Numbered from the stretch's first letter, positions 1-10,011 are shown. The stretch is 64,000 nucleotides of DNA from CAVRXQ01 sp963725215 (GCA_963725215.1 CAVRXQ010000002.1:620001-684000); one strand, 5' to 3'. Notes: generated by a model not told the origin, from the letters alone. Numbers and translations: made by a program.

Positions 1-84
1 GTCGAAGAACTTCCGGCGGCTCAGCCCGTTCGCTTCCGCGGGCTCGAGCTTTTAGTAGTTCCGACCTCGGTTTGTTCGAGCAGC
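1..84. other. Unassigned window edge
   Basis: These first bases lie beyond the stop codon of the minus-strand glycosyltransferase that ends at 85. Too little sequence is present to assign a gene or a terminator. Confidence 0.3.
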
Positions 85-1284
85 TCATCTATGTTCGCTG
101 CCTGCGATAATCGTTACGTCCGAGCTCGCCGATATTGCGGAGCGCTTATCTCCGCACGACTCCCGATAGAGCGCTTCCGTAGCGCCGACGAATGCCGGCA
201 GTTCCCAAGAATCTGACGCCGACGCTGATGGCGGACGGCCGAACTCAAGCCGCGACAACAGAGCTGAGAGATCATCCACGTTCCGAGCGCGGAACTTCCA
301 CACGTTACGCGATTCCTCCCCCAGACCACCAGCATCGCTAGTGATGATCGGCACAGCTAAAGACCGCGCAAGGCTGAGCACGCCGCTCTGCTCGGTGTCG
401 CGATACGGCAGCACAACAGTGTGCGCCATTTCAAACCACGCCGAAACCTCTCCATCAGGTACGTATCCGGTGAACAACAGCAGTTCTTTTCGTACTCCCA
501 AAACGTACGAGAGAACCTTCACCTTCGCCCTGTGAAGATGATCAGGTACCTCCATAATTCGAAAGAGACCAGATCGCCGCCGAATCCCTCCTGCAACAAC
601 AACGGTAAACCGATCGAGCGATCCACCACATTTACGACGGGCCTTGGCAAAAGCACGAATCAGCTCGCCAAGACCCTTCTGTGGATGAATGAACCCGAAC
701 ATCAGGATCACGTCTCGATGCAACAAGCCAAACCTCTGTCGCAACTCGATCGGCGAAACCTGCTTGCTTGGCACGACGAGTACCGGGTGCGGCATCACGC
801 GTATGTTCGCCTGAGGACACAACGAACGGAGCTCCTGTCGCGCCGCCTGCGTGTGAACCACGACGCAACTTGCGGTCGTCGTTATCTGCCGATAGACGAG
901 ACGACCAAGTGAACCTGCACGATCAAGATCCCTGGTTACTTCATGGGCGGTTACGACGATGTCGCATCTACACCGCCGAAGCAATCGAAGAAGCCTGAGC
1001 AACCGCGTTCCGAAGGCCGCGAAGGAGAATTGCACATGAACGACGTCAGGCGACCAATCCGCCAGATCCTTCTCAAGGGCACGTAAACGGAATCCGCGTC
1101 CCAACTGACCAAGTAGTTCCCATTCAGCGCGTTCGGGCCGCCGGGGTGTGACGACGGCAACACTGCATCCTCGTCCGACGAGCTCGGATAGGACACTCGC
1201 GCTGTAACGCGCGATCCCGTCACGCTCAGACCCGCACGGTCCGATGAACACCACACGCAGATGGCTTCGGTTCTTCGAAACCAT
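85..1284 (-). CDS. GT4-type glycosyltransferase
   Basis: This is a predicted cytoplasmic GT-B fold retaining glycosyltransferase that adds a sugar to a lipid-linked glycan. The N-terminal Rossmann half starts at about residue 6 (VVFIGPCGSERDGIARY), which is typical of GT4. The C-terminal donor-binding half has MFGFIHPQKGLGELI and LPYRDTEQSGVLSLA, the latter at the position of the usual E-x7-E donor motif. I chose the ATG at 1284 because it directly precedes the first conserved strand; an open frame runs further upstream into the preceding gene but shows no conserved sequence. The product would be 399 residues, normal for GT4. It is the last visible gene of the minus-strand run ugd-GT2-GT4-GT4. 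Donor and acceptor cannot be read from the sequence. Confidence 0.85.
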   Translation of the reverse strand: MVSKNRSHLRVVFIGPCGSERDGIARYSASVLSELVGRGCSVAVVTPRRPERAEWELLGQLGRGFRLRALEKDLADWSPDVVHVQFSFAAFGTRLLRLLRLLRRCRCDIVVTAHEVTRDLDRAGSLGRLVYRQITTTASCVVVHTQAARQELRSLCPQANIRVMPHPVLVVPSKQVSPIELRQRFGLLHRDVILMFGFIHPQKGLGELIRAFAKARRKCGGSLDRFTVVVAGGIRRRSGLFRIMEVPDHLHRAKVKVLSYVLGVRKELLLFTGYVPDGEVSAWFEMAHTVVLPYRDTEQSGVLSLARSLAVPIITSDAGGLGEESRNVWKFRARNVDDLSALLSRLEFGRPPSASASDSWELPAFVGATEALYRESCGDKRSAISASSDVTIIAGSEHR

Positions 1285-1391
1285 ATCCGGACAAATCCGC
1301 TCATGTCGCTCGGCGCGGCCGCTAGGGCTGCTGCCCGCTTCGATGTCAGGTCGGCCAGTCGCTTTCGTGGTAGATCCGATACTCGTCCAGC

Positions 1392-2615
1392 TCAGCAGCG
1401 CGCCAAATGCTGGCCGGCTCGCCGATCGCACTCGATGGTGTCGCCCATCAAGGTAATGAGCGCGTCGCGGTACGACTCTGCTACAGCATCCCAATCGAAT
1501 TCCTGAATCCACGGTTCCGCGGGTCGTTCGCGTCCATCGGCTTCTCGCAACGCTGTCTTGATCGCGGCGGCCAACGCTTCCGCTGTCGCATCAACTACAT
1601 ACCCGCGATCCGAACGCGCGACGAGATGACGGGCTTGATTTTCGATATGCGATGTCGTAATCACACGAGTTCCACAGGCGAGAGCCTCGAGAGGCGCGAT
1701 TCCGAAACCTTCACGAGTGGAAGGAAAGACGAAGACCTTGGCGGCCTTCATAAGCGCGAACACTTCGGCTTGGTCGTGGACGTTAGCGTCAAATTGCACG
1801 ACGTGATTCAAGTTGGCATCCGCCACCTGGTTTTCAAGGTTCGACCGTTCTGGACCCGTTCCAACTATCAGGGCTCGCAGTGGCCTCTCGGAGTGAACCA
1901 TCTTGACTGCCTCGACGAGAAGGTCGACTCCTTTGTGTTTAAGCAGGCGGCCAACGAAAAGGATCTCCAACGGTTCTTGCAGAGCGGCGGGACGCACTCG
2001 CTGAATGAGCTGAAGATCGACTGCATTGGGAATAACCTTGATCGAAACGTTGTCGGCCACATACGGACGTAAGCGTTCCGCTGTTCCGGCAGAGACTGCC
2101 AGGATTCCGTCGGGAAGTGTCATCGCCATGCGCTCGATTTTCGCGGCAATCGCGCCGAAGAAGCGCCCGAGATACTGATCCCAATACTCACGGCCCCAGA
2201 CTTCATTCCAGGTCACGACAAACGGTCGTCGCAGGAGCTTCGTGACGATCTTCAAAGTGAAAAGCTGCAAGTAGGGCATGTGGTCGGCCTCAAGGACGTC
2301 GAAACTAGCCGTGAGCAGTCGCGCGCATGCGCATGCGAAAACAAGAGCTTCGAGCATCGACCGACGGCCCTTGTTGTACAAGGCGAATACCGGGCAAATC
2401 GCCCAGTACTCAACGCCCTTAACTAATCTTGTCTTTGACTTTTCCGGCCACCAGTGCATCGTGAAGACTCGGACTTCAAAATCCTCAACGAGGCGGGGTA
2501 GAAGCTCGCTGTAGCGACTCTCCTTACCGCCTCGATGAAACGGAGAAATGGCGTCTGTAACGACAGCAATCGACTTACGATCTTCTACGTGCGACGCGGT
2601 GGTCTGACGAATCAC
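1392..2615 (-). CDS. GT4-type glycosyltransferase
   Basis: This is a 407-residue GT-B glycosyltransferase. The N-terminal acceptor domain begins near SIAVVTDAISPFHRGGKE. The C-terminal GT4 domain is clear, with ILFVGRLLKHKGVDLLVEA and the donor motif FPSTREGFGIAPLEALACG, where the two Glu residues of E-x7-E are present. The GTG at 2615 is chosen because it overlaps the stop of the upstream gene (GTGA), a junction seen repeatedly in this locus; a longer frame reaching 2735 would overlap the upstream gene heavily. It is co-transcribed with ugd and two other glycosyltransferases and probably adds one residue of the repeat unit. Confidence 0.88.
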   Translation of the reverse strand: MIRQTTASHVEDRKSIAVVTDAISPFHRGGKESRYSELLPRLVEDFEVRVFTMHWWPEKSKTRLVKGVEYWAICPVFALYNKGRRSMLEALVFACACARLLTASFDVLEADHMPYLQLFTLKIVTKLLRRPFVVTWNEVWGREYWDQYLGRFFGAIAAKIERMAMTLPDGILAVSAGTAERLRPYVADNVSIKVIPNAVDLQLIQRVRPAALQEPLEILFVGRLLKHKGVDLLVEAVKMVHSERPLRALIVGTGPERSNLENQVADANLNHVVQFDANVHDQAEVFALMKAAKVFVFPSTREGFGIAPLEALACGTRVITTSHIENQARHLVARSDRGYVVDATAEALAAAIKTALREADGRERPAEPWIQEFDWDAVAESYRDALITLMGDTIECDRRAGQHLARC

Positions 2616-3502
2616 GCTACAACCTCGCCTGGCGTCGCGTTCAATGGCTGCAAGACCGGCGGGGCGATCGACTTGTCCCGTGTCCCGTGTTTCGTGCAAC
2701 CTCGTAGACGAACCTTCATAAGCACCAGGAGGCATCGAAATGCGTCGCGCAAGCGGATCTTCTTGCCTTCCTCACGTGAGCGACCGACGTAACTGACTGG
2801 CACTTCGTACGGACGAAAGCCAAGTCGAAGTAGTTCAGCACTGATTTCGGTGTCGAGACCGAATCCTTCCTCCGCGAGCCGCATTCTCCGGAGCATCGGA
2901 ATTGGCAAGAGCTTGAGGCACGTGTGGAGGTCGCTCATCGCAGACCCGAACAGCACATTGGTGGCAGCCGTCATCAGACGATTCCCGATGACGTTAATCA
3001 AGGAAGGGAAAGACGTTTCAGCTCCACGCACGCGCACGCCATAGACGACCTCTGCTCGACCGCTCAGAATCGGAGCAACCAGCCTCGGAAGGTCTGCTGG
3101 GTCGTATTCGGAATCGGCGTCAAAGACGAGCATGTGCGTACCGGTCGCTAGCGCCATGCCTGTTCTGACCGCTGCGCCCTTGCCATGATTCACTTCGTGG
3201 CGCACCGTGACGTGTTGATTGTGCATCGTCGATTGGAGGATCTCCCAGGTCCTGTCCGTAGATCCATCATCGACAACGATTATCTCGACATCGCTATCAA
3301 TTAGCTGAGAGGCGAGAGCTTCGAGGACTTGGAGGATCGTTGGCTCCTCGTTATATGTCGGTACGACGATGGTCAGCTTGAATGCCTTTTGCTCATTCGC
3401 CGCGTCTTGACCGTCTGACTGCTCATTCGTTGTTGATGCAAGCGCGCGTAATTCCCGCACTTCTGCTGATTGATCATGATCACTGACTGCCGGAACGGTC
3501 AT
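2612..3502 (-). CDS. GT2 glycosyltransferase, dolichol-phosphate-mannose-synthase type
   Basis: This is an inverting GT-A fold enzyme that likely moves a sugar from a nucleotide donor to polyprenyl phosphate or to a lipid-linked glycan. KLTIVVPTYNEEPTILQVL (about residues 43-61) is the start of a GT2 domain. It is followed by VVDDGSTDRT and the metal-binding DADSEYDPADL, a pattern close to the DPM1/GtrB subgroup. There is no C-terminal membrane pair, so it resembles soluble Dpm1 rather than GtrB. The first ~40 residues are polar and low in conservation. It starts at ATG 3502, 19 bases after the ugd stop, and overlaps the next gene by four bases. Confidence 0.88.
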   Translation of the reverse strand: MTVPAVSDHDQSAEVRELRALASTTNEQSDGQDAANEQKAFKLTIVVPTYNEEPTILQVLEALASQLIDSDVEIIVVDDGSTDRTWEILQSTMHNQHVTVRHEVNHGKGAAVRTGMALATGTHMLVFDADSEYDPADLPRLVAPILSGRAEVVYGVRVRGAETSFPSLINVIGNRLMTAATNVLFGSAMSDLHTCLKLLPIPMLRRMRLAEEGFGLDTEISAELLRLGFRPYEVPVSYVGRSREEGKKIRLRDAFRCLLVLMKVRLRGCTKHGTRDKSIAPPVLQPLNATPGEVVA

Positions 3503-3521
3503 CTTCTATGCCTTTACCGCT

Positions 3522-5036
3522 TTACCGTCCGTCGCCGATCGCTATTCGCTCGATAACCTCGCCCGCGGAAGAAGCCTTCTCCGTTGCTCGCCGAGCCGTT
3601 TCGAGCTCACGCTCGATTGAATCTGTCGGAAAGCCGTTCGAGTTCGGACGCCCGATCCCGATGTAGCGAAACCCGGCGCGTCGAACTGCCTGTGGATTGA
3701 AGACATTCCTTCCGTCGAAAAAGATGTCACCACGAGTGCAGCGGCGCAGCTCCACCAGATCAAGAGCAAGGAATTGAGGGCAGTCTGTGGTGATAACCAC
3801 CGCGTCTGCACCATTTGCCGCCTCAAATGGACTGCCCATCGTTCTGATCGCGGTGTCGTTTGAGATCCTTGCGACCATCGGGTCGTACGCGGTCACGCAC
3901 GCGCCACGATCGATGAGTCTGTGTGCAATGTCCACGCCAGGTGAGTCGCGCAGATCGTCCGTTCCAGACTTAAACGCGACCCCAAAGATGCAGATACGAG
4001 CGCCGCGTAGAACCTTTAAGTGACGAAGCAATTCGTCGATAACGAGTTGGCGCTGATTGTCGTTGACTGAAACCACCGCTTGGAAAAGCTTTGGCTCGTA
4101 GCAGTACTCAAGCGCGGTGTGGATTAGAGCCGAAAGGTCCTTACTGAGGCACGAGCCGCCCCAGCCGATCCCGGCGTCAAAGTATCTGCCCCCGATACGA
4201 GCGTCGAGCCCGATGGCTGCGATTACCTCAGTGATGTCAGCCCCGACGTACTCGCACACCCGGGCGAGTTCGTTTGCAAAGCTCAACTTGGTGGCGAGGA
4301 AGCCATTCGAGGCATATTTCGTCATCTCAGCGGTCGCCAAGGTCGTCCATATGACCGGGACTGGATGGCAGTTCGCACTCGCCTCTGGTCCATCCGGACA
4401 AATGATCGGTTGATGCATGTCGATCACGCGTTGACATGCCTGTCCGTCGTCACCTCCGACGACGATCCGGTCCGGATGAAAGAAGTCTTGGACCGCGCTG
4501 CCTTCGCGGAGAAACTCGGGATTTGAAACGATGCTGAACGTCGGCGCTGGCCCGTTGATGGCGATTTGATCTTCAATCAAGGACTGCAACCACCGGCCGG
4601 TTCCCACGGGAACCGTGCTTTTCGTGACGATGATGAGTCCTGGATGACTGTTTTCACCGATGACGCGCCCCGCCATCGCCAGCGCCGACAGGTCGACCTG
4701 GCCGTCGGGACCGGCTGGAGTCCCAACGCAAAGAAAAACGATCTCGCATTCCCTCGTTGCCGCGGCGAGATCCGCCGTGAATGTCAGTTTTCCGCTATCC
4801 AGCGTGCTCGCGAGTAGATCATCGAGACCTGGTTCGGGAAAAGGCGCGTGTCCTGCGCCTAACTGCGCCAGCTTGCGAGGGTCCGACTCGACGCCGACGA
4901 CGCGATGACCGACCGATGCGAAGCACGCGGCGACGACAGTGCCCAGGTATCCGCTACCGACGATCGCTATGGACTCTCGGGATAACTCATTGTTCACTAT
5001 TAGTACACCCGAGTTCATCCATGGTTTGGTGGTCAT
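3522..5036 (-). CDS. ugd: UDP-glucose 6-dehydrogenase
   Basis: Oxidises UDP-glucose to UDP-glucuronate with two NAD+, supplying an acidic sugar donor for the surface polysaccharide. The N-terminal NAD domain opens with IAIVGSGYLGTVVAACFA. VFLCVGTPAGPDG and TVPVGTGRW follow, and the catalytic Cys sits in GWGGSCLSKDLSALI, matching the GGSCLPKD family motif. The C-terminal UDP-binding domain has FGVAFKSGTDDLRDSPG. The ATG at 5036 gives 504 residues, slightly long for the family (about 440) owing to a weak C-terminal tail; a TTG at 5051 is an alternative. It is the first gene of the minus-strand operon. UDP-galactose or UDP-ManNAc dehydrogenase activity cannot be excluded from sequence alone. Confidence 0.93.
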   Translation of the reverse strand: MTTKPWMNSGVLIVNNELSRESIAIVGSGYLGTVVAACFASVGHRVVGVESDPRKLAQLGAGHAPFPEPGLDDLLASTLDSGKLTFTADLAAATRECEIVFLCVGTPAGPDGQVDLSALAMAGRVIGENSHPGLIIVTKSTVPVGTGRWLQSLIEDQIAINGPAPTFSIVSNPEFLREGSAVQDFFHPDRIVVGGDDGQACQRVIDMHQPIICPDGPEASANCHPVPVIWTTLATAEMTKYASNGFLATKLSFANELARVCEYVGADITEVIAAIGLDARIGGRYFDAGIGWGGSCLSKDLSALIHTALEYCYEPKLFQAVVSVNDNQRQLVIDELLRHLKVLRGARICIFGVAFKSGTDDLRDSPGVDIAHRLIDRGACVTAYDPMVARISNDTAIRTMGSPFEAANGADAVVITTDCPQFLALDLVELRRCTRGDIFFDGRNVFNPQAVRRAGFRYIGIGRPNSNGFPTDSIERELETARRATEKASSAGEVIERIAIGDGR

Positions 5037-5627
5037 AGTTACGCGTTTCAAACAAAGCGTATGAACGTCAGGCGCTGCGAGGCAATACCCTTCTGGTCAT
5101 TTGATCGATAATGAGATGTGGGTTGGCTGGCAGTTAGCTATATGCGTCACTCGTTGCGCGGAATCGACCGCGTAGCGTCGGTCAAACCAACGTGCAAGAA
5201 GTGCCGTGCGGTCCGACGTACTCGCCACGTGATTTCGAGACCACGTTCGGTGTCCGAACGGCTTGCTCGCGCAATTGTGCTTCAATCTTGCGTCAGCGTG
5301 TTTTGTGCGTCGCGCTCATGCTTCCTCTCAGGAGCTCCGGTTCCCCGATGCCACATGCCCGTCGCGACCTTCGGATCTGCTTGACGCGGAGTTCGCTGCA
5401 ACCAAAGTCGCGAACATGCTGATGTCTGCCGAAGGGCACGCGCCCGAACGGATTAGCTCCTTACGTCTAAAGGCTGGGACCGGCCAATCCGACCTGGCTG
5501 GTGACAAGCCGGCGCGAACCCGGATCGTTGTGCAGCGCCGGGTAAAGACTCAGAGTAATCGACCTTGAGTTTGCGATCGAACGTTCCGCTGCCGCGATCT
5601 CTCAATAGATACCCTGGTCGAACCTCC
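5037..5627. promoter_or_regulatory. Divergent intergenic region between ugd and the DUF2206-like gene
   Basis: About 590 bases separate the leftward ugd operon from the rightward polysaccharide genes. It should carry promoters for both directions. I found no convincing sigma-70 pair, inverted repeat or coding frame in it; short open frames here have no recognisable protein pattern. Confidence 0.4.
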
Positions 5628-7958
5628 ATGATCGACAACCCGATCGTTCCACGCAGGTGGGAACGAATTCGAAGCTGGCGTCCCGGATCGCGGCCTACCT
5701 GGCTACTCAAACTTGTCGTCCTAGACCTCGCCGTAATTGCGAACTCACTGTGGTTGGCTCGAGTTGTTGCTGCGCTTCTGTTGATCGGCCTACCAGGACA
5801 AGTACTTCTTCGCGCGCTCCGCATCCCCGGTCGATCGATCCTCCGGTATCCGGTGTACCTGGTGTGTGCGTCGATTGCTGTCGTGATGGCCAGCTCACTG
5901 GCGGTCGATCTCGTGGCGCCAGCGTTCGGGATCCACGAACCTCTCCATCGGTGGCCCGTCTTAATCGGCTTAAACTTCACGGTCGTCGGACTCGCGGTGC
6001 TCGGACGCAACGCACCGGCAAGTTGCGATCTCAACCTCTTTGCACTGATCGGGAATGTTCGTTGGCTTTGGCCGCTTGTGCTCCCGGCAGAGGCCGTTGT
6101 TGCTGCCGCTCAGCTTGACGACGGACACGGAAACGTTCTCGCTGTCGCCGTCGTCGTTCTTACGATTGCGGTATTTCTGGTCGGCCTGCCTCTGGTAGGT
6201 CGACTCGACCGCCGACACATCAGCCTCATGCTCTACGGCAGCGCTCTCTCGCTAATGCTCCTCACCAGCATGCGAAGCACCTACGTCCTCGGTTTCGATA
6301 TAAGCACGGAGTACGCCGATTTTCATCGGGCGGTCGTGACGGGAATTTGGCATACGGGACACCTGAATCCCTACGAAGCCATGCTCAGTCTCACTGTCTT
6401 CCCCGCCGCGCTGCATTCGCTCGTGGGCGGCCAAGATGTGTGGGTCTTGAAATTCGCGTATCCCGTGCTATTCGCCACTTTCCCAGTTGCGGTATTTCTG
6501 CTTACCTCACGCTTTCTCAATCGACGTGTGGCGTTCATCGCCAGCGAGATCGTCATCGTGCAATGGTACTTTTTTGAGCAGCAACCTGAAATTGCGCGAC
6601 AGGAACTCGCGATCCTGATCTTCGCGGGAATAGTCGGCGCACTGCTCGATACCTCGCTCGACAGAATGCGCCAGTTCGGATTCGTGTCGATCCTCGGCGC
6701 AACCCTCGTCCTTTCTCATTATTCGACCGCTTATGTCACCATCCTTTTGTGCGTCATGACCGGAATCTTTGCAACCGTGATGACACGCATCCACAGAGAG
6801 GCTTTGGCGGCGTCGCCCTGGTTTGCCGCAGCAGCGGTGATTTCTGTCGCGGCCGCAATCTGGTACGTGCCCATTACTCATTCCGACAACAATCTCACCT
6901 ATGTCGCGCAGTCGCTCAAAAGGAGCGGCCTCCAGTTACTTCCTGGCGCACGACGAGGGGAAAACGTAATCGAGGTTTACTTCAATGGGCTCCGCGAGCC
7001 CCCTCCAACAGCTTCTCAATACCAATTGGCGATAGCGCATTCCTACGCGATCCACTACCCATTCCTCGTTCCGCTTCCCGTGGCGCACGAAAGCAGGTTC
7101 GATTTGCGCCAGGCACCAGGGCTCTCGACGCCTGGTGCGTTTCCGTCGATGGCTCACGCCCTGAACGACGCGGAATTCTTCGTCCAACAACTAATGAACG
7201 GACTCGGCATCCTCGGCGTGGCCTTCCTCGTGTTTCGCCGACGATCACGCCCGTTCCCTCGCACCGTAGGGCTCGTCGGCCTAGCCGCACTGCTCATTTT
7301 GGCGGCAAGTCGACTGAGCGGGACACTCGCGAACGACTACAACTCATCTCGCCTCTATCTTCAGTGCCTCTTTGTGCTCGCGCCCATTGAGGCGGCCTTC
7401 GTCGATCAAATTGCACGTCGTCTTCGAGAGCTTCTATGGCCCCGAATTGAGCACCAAGCACGCGCGCTTCATCCGCGGTTGCAAGCAATGATTCCTTGGC
7501 TGCGAGTGGATCCGCTCTGGCTATACGGCCTAATGCTCGTCGTGGCGTTATTCGGCAATTCGGGTCTCGGGGTGATCGCTGTCGGGGGCGATCCACCCGT
7601 CAGTCTGTCCAACGGAGGCGAGGATTACGCCCATTTCTACGTGAGACCCGAGGAGGAGGAGACAGCACGGTGGCTAGCGAGCGCCGTCCCCGCTAGGCCG
7701 GTTATATTTGCCGACAACTACGGTCAACTGATACTTGCGGAATTTACGCAACTCCACCGCGGGATCTTCAACGACATCACACCGCTGACCATTGATCAGC
7801 ACGCGTGGGTCTTCGGCTCGACCGAAAATGTGCAGGGCGATCGGACCTGGGGGGTTACCAGCCGCGGCTCCCTCGACATTGTCTTCCCGACATCGTTCCT
7901 GGACGACCACTTCAATATCGTCTTCTCCACTGGTTCTACTGAGGTGTTTCATCGGTGA
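5628..7958 (+). CDS. Large multi-pass membrane protein, DUF2206-like (candidate polysaccharide polymerase or GT-C enzyme)
   Basis: A 776-residue protein with at least ten hydrophobic stretches, so an integral membrane protein. The middle has the order seen in DUF2206 proteins: an acidic loop GFDISTEYADFHRAV, then LTVFPAALHSL, a hydrophobic run, and QPEIARQELAILIF. The soluble C-terminus ends in FSTGSTEVFHR, like the NGGSEVY ending of that family. The acidic residues in the first external loop resemble GT-C enzymes or Wzy-like polymerases, and no other polymerase candidate is in the cluster, so it may be the polymerase; this is inference. The start is uncertain: ATG 5628 is used, with a TTG at 5565 also possible. 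It is coupled to the next gene by a GTGA overlap. Confidence 0.75.
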   Translation: MIDNPIVPRRWERIRSWRPGSRPTWLLKLVVLDLAVIANSLWLARVVAALLLIGLPGQVLLRALRIPGRSILRYPVYLVCASIAVVMASSLAVDLVAPAFGIHEPLHRWPVLIGLNFTVVGLAVLGRNAPASCDLNLFALIGNVRWLWPLVLPAEAVVAAAQLDDGHGNVLAVAVVVLTIAVFLVGLPLVGRLDRRHISLMLYGSALSLMLLTSMRSTYVLGFDISTEYADFHRAVVTGIWHTGHLNPYEAMLSLTVFPAALHSLVGGQDVWVLKFAYPVLFATFPVAVFLLTSRFLNRRVAFIASEIVIVQWYFFEQQPEIARQELAILIFAGIVGALLDTSLDRMRQFGFVSILGATLVLSHYSTAYVTILLCVMTGIFATVMTRIHREALAASPWFAAAAVISVAAAIWYVPITHSDNNLTYVAQSLKRSGLQLLPGARRGENVIEVYFNGLREPPPTASQYQLAIAHSYAIHYPFLVPLPVAHESRFDLRQAPGLSTPGAFPSMAHALNDAEFFVQQLMNGLGILGVAFLVFRRRSRPFPRTVGLVGLAALLILAASRLSGTLANDYNSSRLYLQCLFVLAPIEAAFVDQIARRLRELLWPRIEHQARALHPRLQAMIPWLRVDPLWLYGLMLVVALFGNSGLGVIAVGGDPPVSLSNGGEDYAHFYVRPEEEETARWLASAVPARPVIFADNYGQLILAEFTQLHRGIFNDITPLTIDQHAWVFGSTENVQGDRTWGVTSRGSLDIVFPTSFLDDHFNIVFSTGSTEVFHR

Positions 7959-8827
7959 TATCGGTCATAGTCATTAGCAAGGACGAGCTCATGTTGCGTG
8001 ACACGCTGTCCGATCTGACCGATTCCGTCACGACAACCGCAGCCGAGTTAGTAGTCGTCGACGCCTCCTCTGGACGACTCGACGCCGTGCGACGGGACTT
8101 CCCGTCGGTTCGGTGGATCGACTACGAGCCGAAGTCGCCTGGAGTAACCATCCCCCACCAACGGAATGCAGGACTTCGCGCCACCGCGAGCGCGGACATA
8201 GTCGTGTTCACCGACGCCGGATGCCGTCTGAATCCGGGATGGCTCGAACGATTGACCACCCCGATCGCGGAGGGCAGGGAGGAGGTGACCGCAGGATTTA
8301 CCGAAGGATATGGTCCTTGGAGCATCATTTATCAGCGCCGTGATCCTCACTACCCCTCGTACCTCAATGAGGCCACGACGATCAATCTCGCGATTTCTCG
8401 CGCGGTTCTCAACAAAGTCGGAGAATTCGACGAGAGTTTCGAATACGGCTCCGACGTTGACTATTCGTGGCGCATGGTGGGCCTTGGCTCTCGAATTCGC
8501 CTCGTGCCAGACGCGGTGGTGGTGTCGAACTGGGGAACGCGTCGCCGGCAAATTCGGCGGTCGTACCACTATGGTCGGGCCCGCACCAGGCTTTATCGTA
8601 AGCACCGCATCCCGATCCGCGAGTTGTTACGGCGAGATCCGATGTTCCTCGCGTATCCAATGTTCCTCGTAGGTCTTCCACTTGCATTGGTTTCTCCGGC
8701 CTATCTCTTGCTGCTGCTGATTCCTGTCTGGCGCGCACGGAATACAAGACCTCTGATCGTGGTTCTCGACCACCTCATCTACGGTGTTGGCTCGCTGACT
8801 GAAGCGCTCTCCGAGCGTTGGCGCTGA
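7955..8827 (+). CDS. GT2 glycosyltransferase
   Basis: A 290-residue inverting GT-A glycosyltransferase. The domain starts at residue 1 with MISVIVISKDE. It continues with VVVDASSG at the usual DDxS position, then VFTDAGCRLNPGWLERL (metal site) and EFDESFEYGSDVDYSWRM, which corresponds to the ED catalytic-base motif of rhamnosyl-type GT2 enzymes. Two hydrophobic segments near the C-terminus (MFLAYPMFLVGLPLALVSP and following) suggest membrane anchoring. It starts with GTG 7955 overlapping the upstream stop. Donor sugar unknown. Confidence 0.87.
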   Translation: MISVIVISKDELMLRDTLSDLTDSVTTTAAELVVVDASSGRLDAVRRDFPSVRWIDYEPKSPGVTIPHQRNAGLRATASADIVVFTDAGCRLNPGWLERLTTPIAEGREEVTAGFTEGYGPWSIIYQRRDPHYPSYLNEATTINLAISRAVLNKVGEFDESFEYGSDVDYSWRMVGLGSRIRLVPDAVVVSNWGTRRRQIRRSYHYGRARTRLYRKHRIPIRELLRRDPMFLAYPMFLVGLPLALVSPAYLLLLLIPVWRARNTRPLIVVLDHLIYGVGSLTEALSERWR

Positions 8828-8832
8828 TTCCG

Positions 8833-10011
8833 ATGCGCGTCATGGTCCACCCGCGCACCACTAACCCCTACCAAGCACTTTTGTACTCGAACCTCGGCCA
8901 ACTCGGCGTTGAGCATCAGTATGTGGGGGAGCTCACTGGTTCCCAAACTCTGAACCTCATCTTGCTTCCGTTCGAAGTAACGATAGGAAAGCTCCGCGGA
9001 TTCTCGTGTCTCCACCTCCACTGGGTCTTTCGCTTCTCGATACCACTACTCGGAGGTAGCTCTGCCATCCGCCGATTGATGCGTTGGTATTTCGTCGGGA
9101 TCCTTACCTTGTGCCGCACGCTCGGTGTGGCAGTCGTTTGGACGGCTCACAATGTGCTTCCACACACGCAGGTGTTTGATAACGATCGGCTTGCAAGACG
9201 ACAGCTGACGGTGCGATGTGCGAGTGTTATCGCCCATAATGAGGCGACCTTGCAGGAGCTCACTGGGATGGGCTGCGAGATTGCGAGTTCGTCCGTGATC
9301 CGTCACGGACCGTACAGTCAGAGATTCGGATGCGATGGGCAGCGAGGCGTCGTTGCCAAAAGCGACCATGTACGACTGGTCTTTTTTGGAAGTCTGCTCG
9401 AGTACAAAGGTGTTCAAGATCTACTGGACGTTCTAATTTCGTACGAGTTTCCTTCCACTTTGTCGTGCGTCATAGCCGGTTCATGTGACAACCCCGAACT
9501 CACCGGGCGCATTATTGATATGGCACGGCACTGCCGGATACCGCTGGAGCTCCGACTTGAATATCTGCCCGACGATGACCTGAATGACCTTCTCGCGTCG
9601 GCGGATGTCGTCGTTTTGCCGTATCGGCAGGTTACGACCAGTGGCAGCGTGATAATGGCCCTCGGCGAGGGTTGCCCAGTCATAATCCCCGAGAGTCCCA
9701 CTCTCAGTGATATTCCGAGCACTTGCGCGTGGCGGTACGACGGTAGTCATTCTGGGTTAGCTGAAGCTCTGTTGCAGGCAGCGACGACGTCAACCGAGCG
9801 GCTTGCCGACATGTCTGTTGCAGCACACGCATACGTTGCGACCCTGTCATGGGGGGATGCAGCTCGCGCGACGAGAGACGTCTTTCACGAAGCGGTCGCT
9901 TCACTCGAAGGGAAAAAGGTGTTGCCCGTCTCCCGTACGTGCCGACGCGCTCGTCTCCGTCGACTTCTCACTCTTGGCCGCGGGCCCCGACAACAACTTC
10001 GTGACGGTTAA
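8833..10011 (+). CDS. GT4-like glycosyltransferase (GumH/mannosyltransferase type)
   Basis: A 392-residue GT-B glycosyltransferase. Features are the N-terminal MRVMVHPRTTNPYQALLYSN, the substrate-side VVWTAHNVLPH, and a C-terminal half with VFFGSLLEYKGVQDLLDVL and VVLPYRQVTTSGSVIMALG. The last motif lacks the second acidic residue of the classic E-x7-E, as in several membrane-associated GT4 enzymes acting on lipid-linked substrates. ATG 8833 is preferred over TTG 8818; the former lies just after the stop of the previous gene. The C-terminal ~25 residues are very basic. Confidence 0.83.
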   Translation: MRVMVHPRTTNPYQALLYSNLGQLGVEHQYVGELTGSQTLNLILLPFEVTIGKLRGFSCLHLHWVFRFSIPLLGGSSAIRRLMRWYFVGILTLCRTLGVAVVWTAHNVLPHTQVFDNDRLARRQLTVRCASVIAHNEATLQELTGMGCEIASSSVIRHGPYSQRFGCDGQRGVVAKSDHVRLVFFGSLLEYKGVQDLLDVLISYEFPSTLSCVIAGSCDNPELTGRIIDMARHCRIPLELRLEYLPDDDLNDLLASADVVVLPYRQVTTSGSVIMALGEGCPVIIPESPTLSDIPSTCAWRYDGSHSGLAEALLQAATTSTERLADMSVAAHAYVATLSWGDAARATRDVFHEAVASLEGKKVLPVSRTCRRARLRRLLTLGRGPRQQLRDG

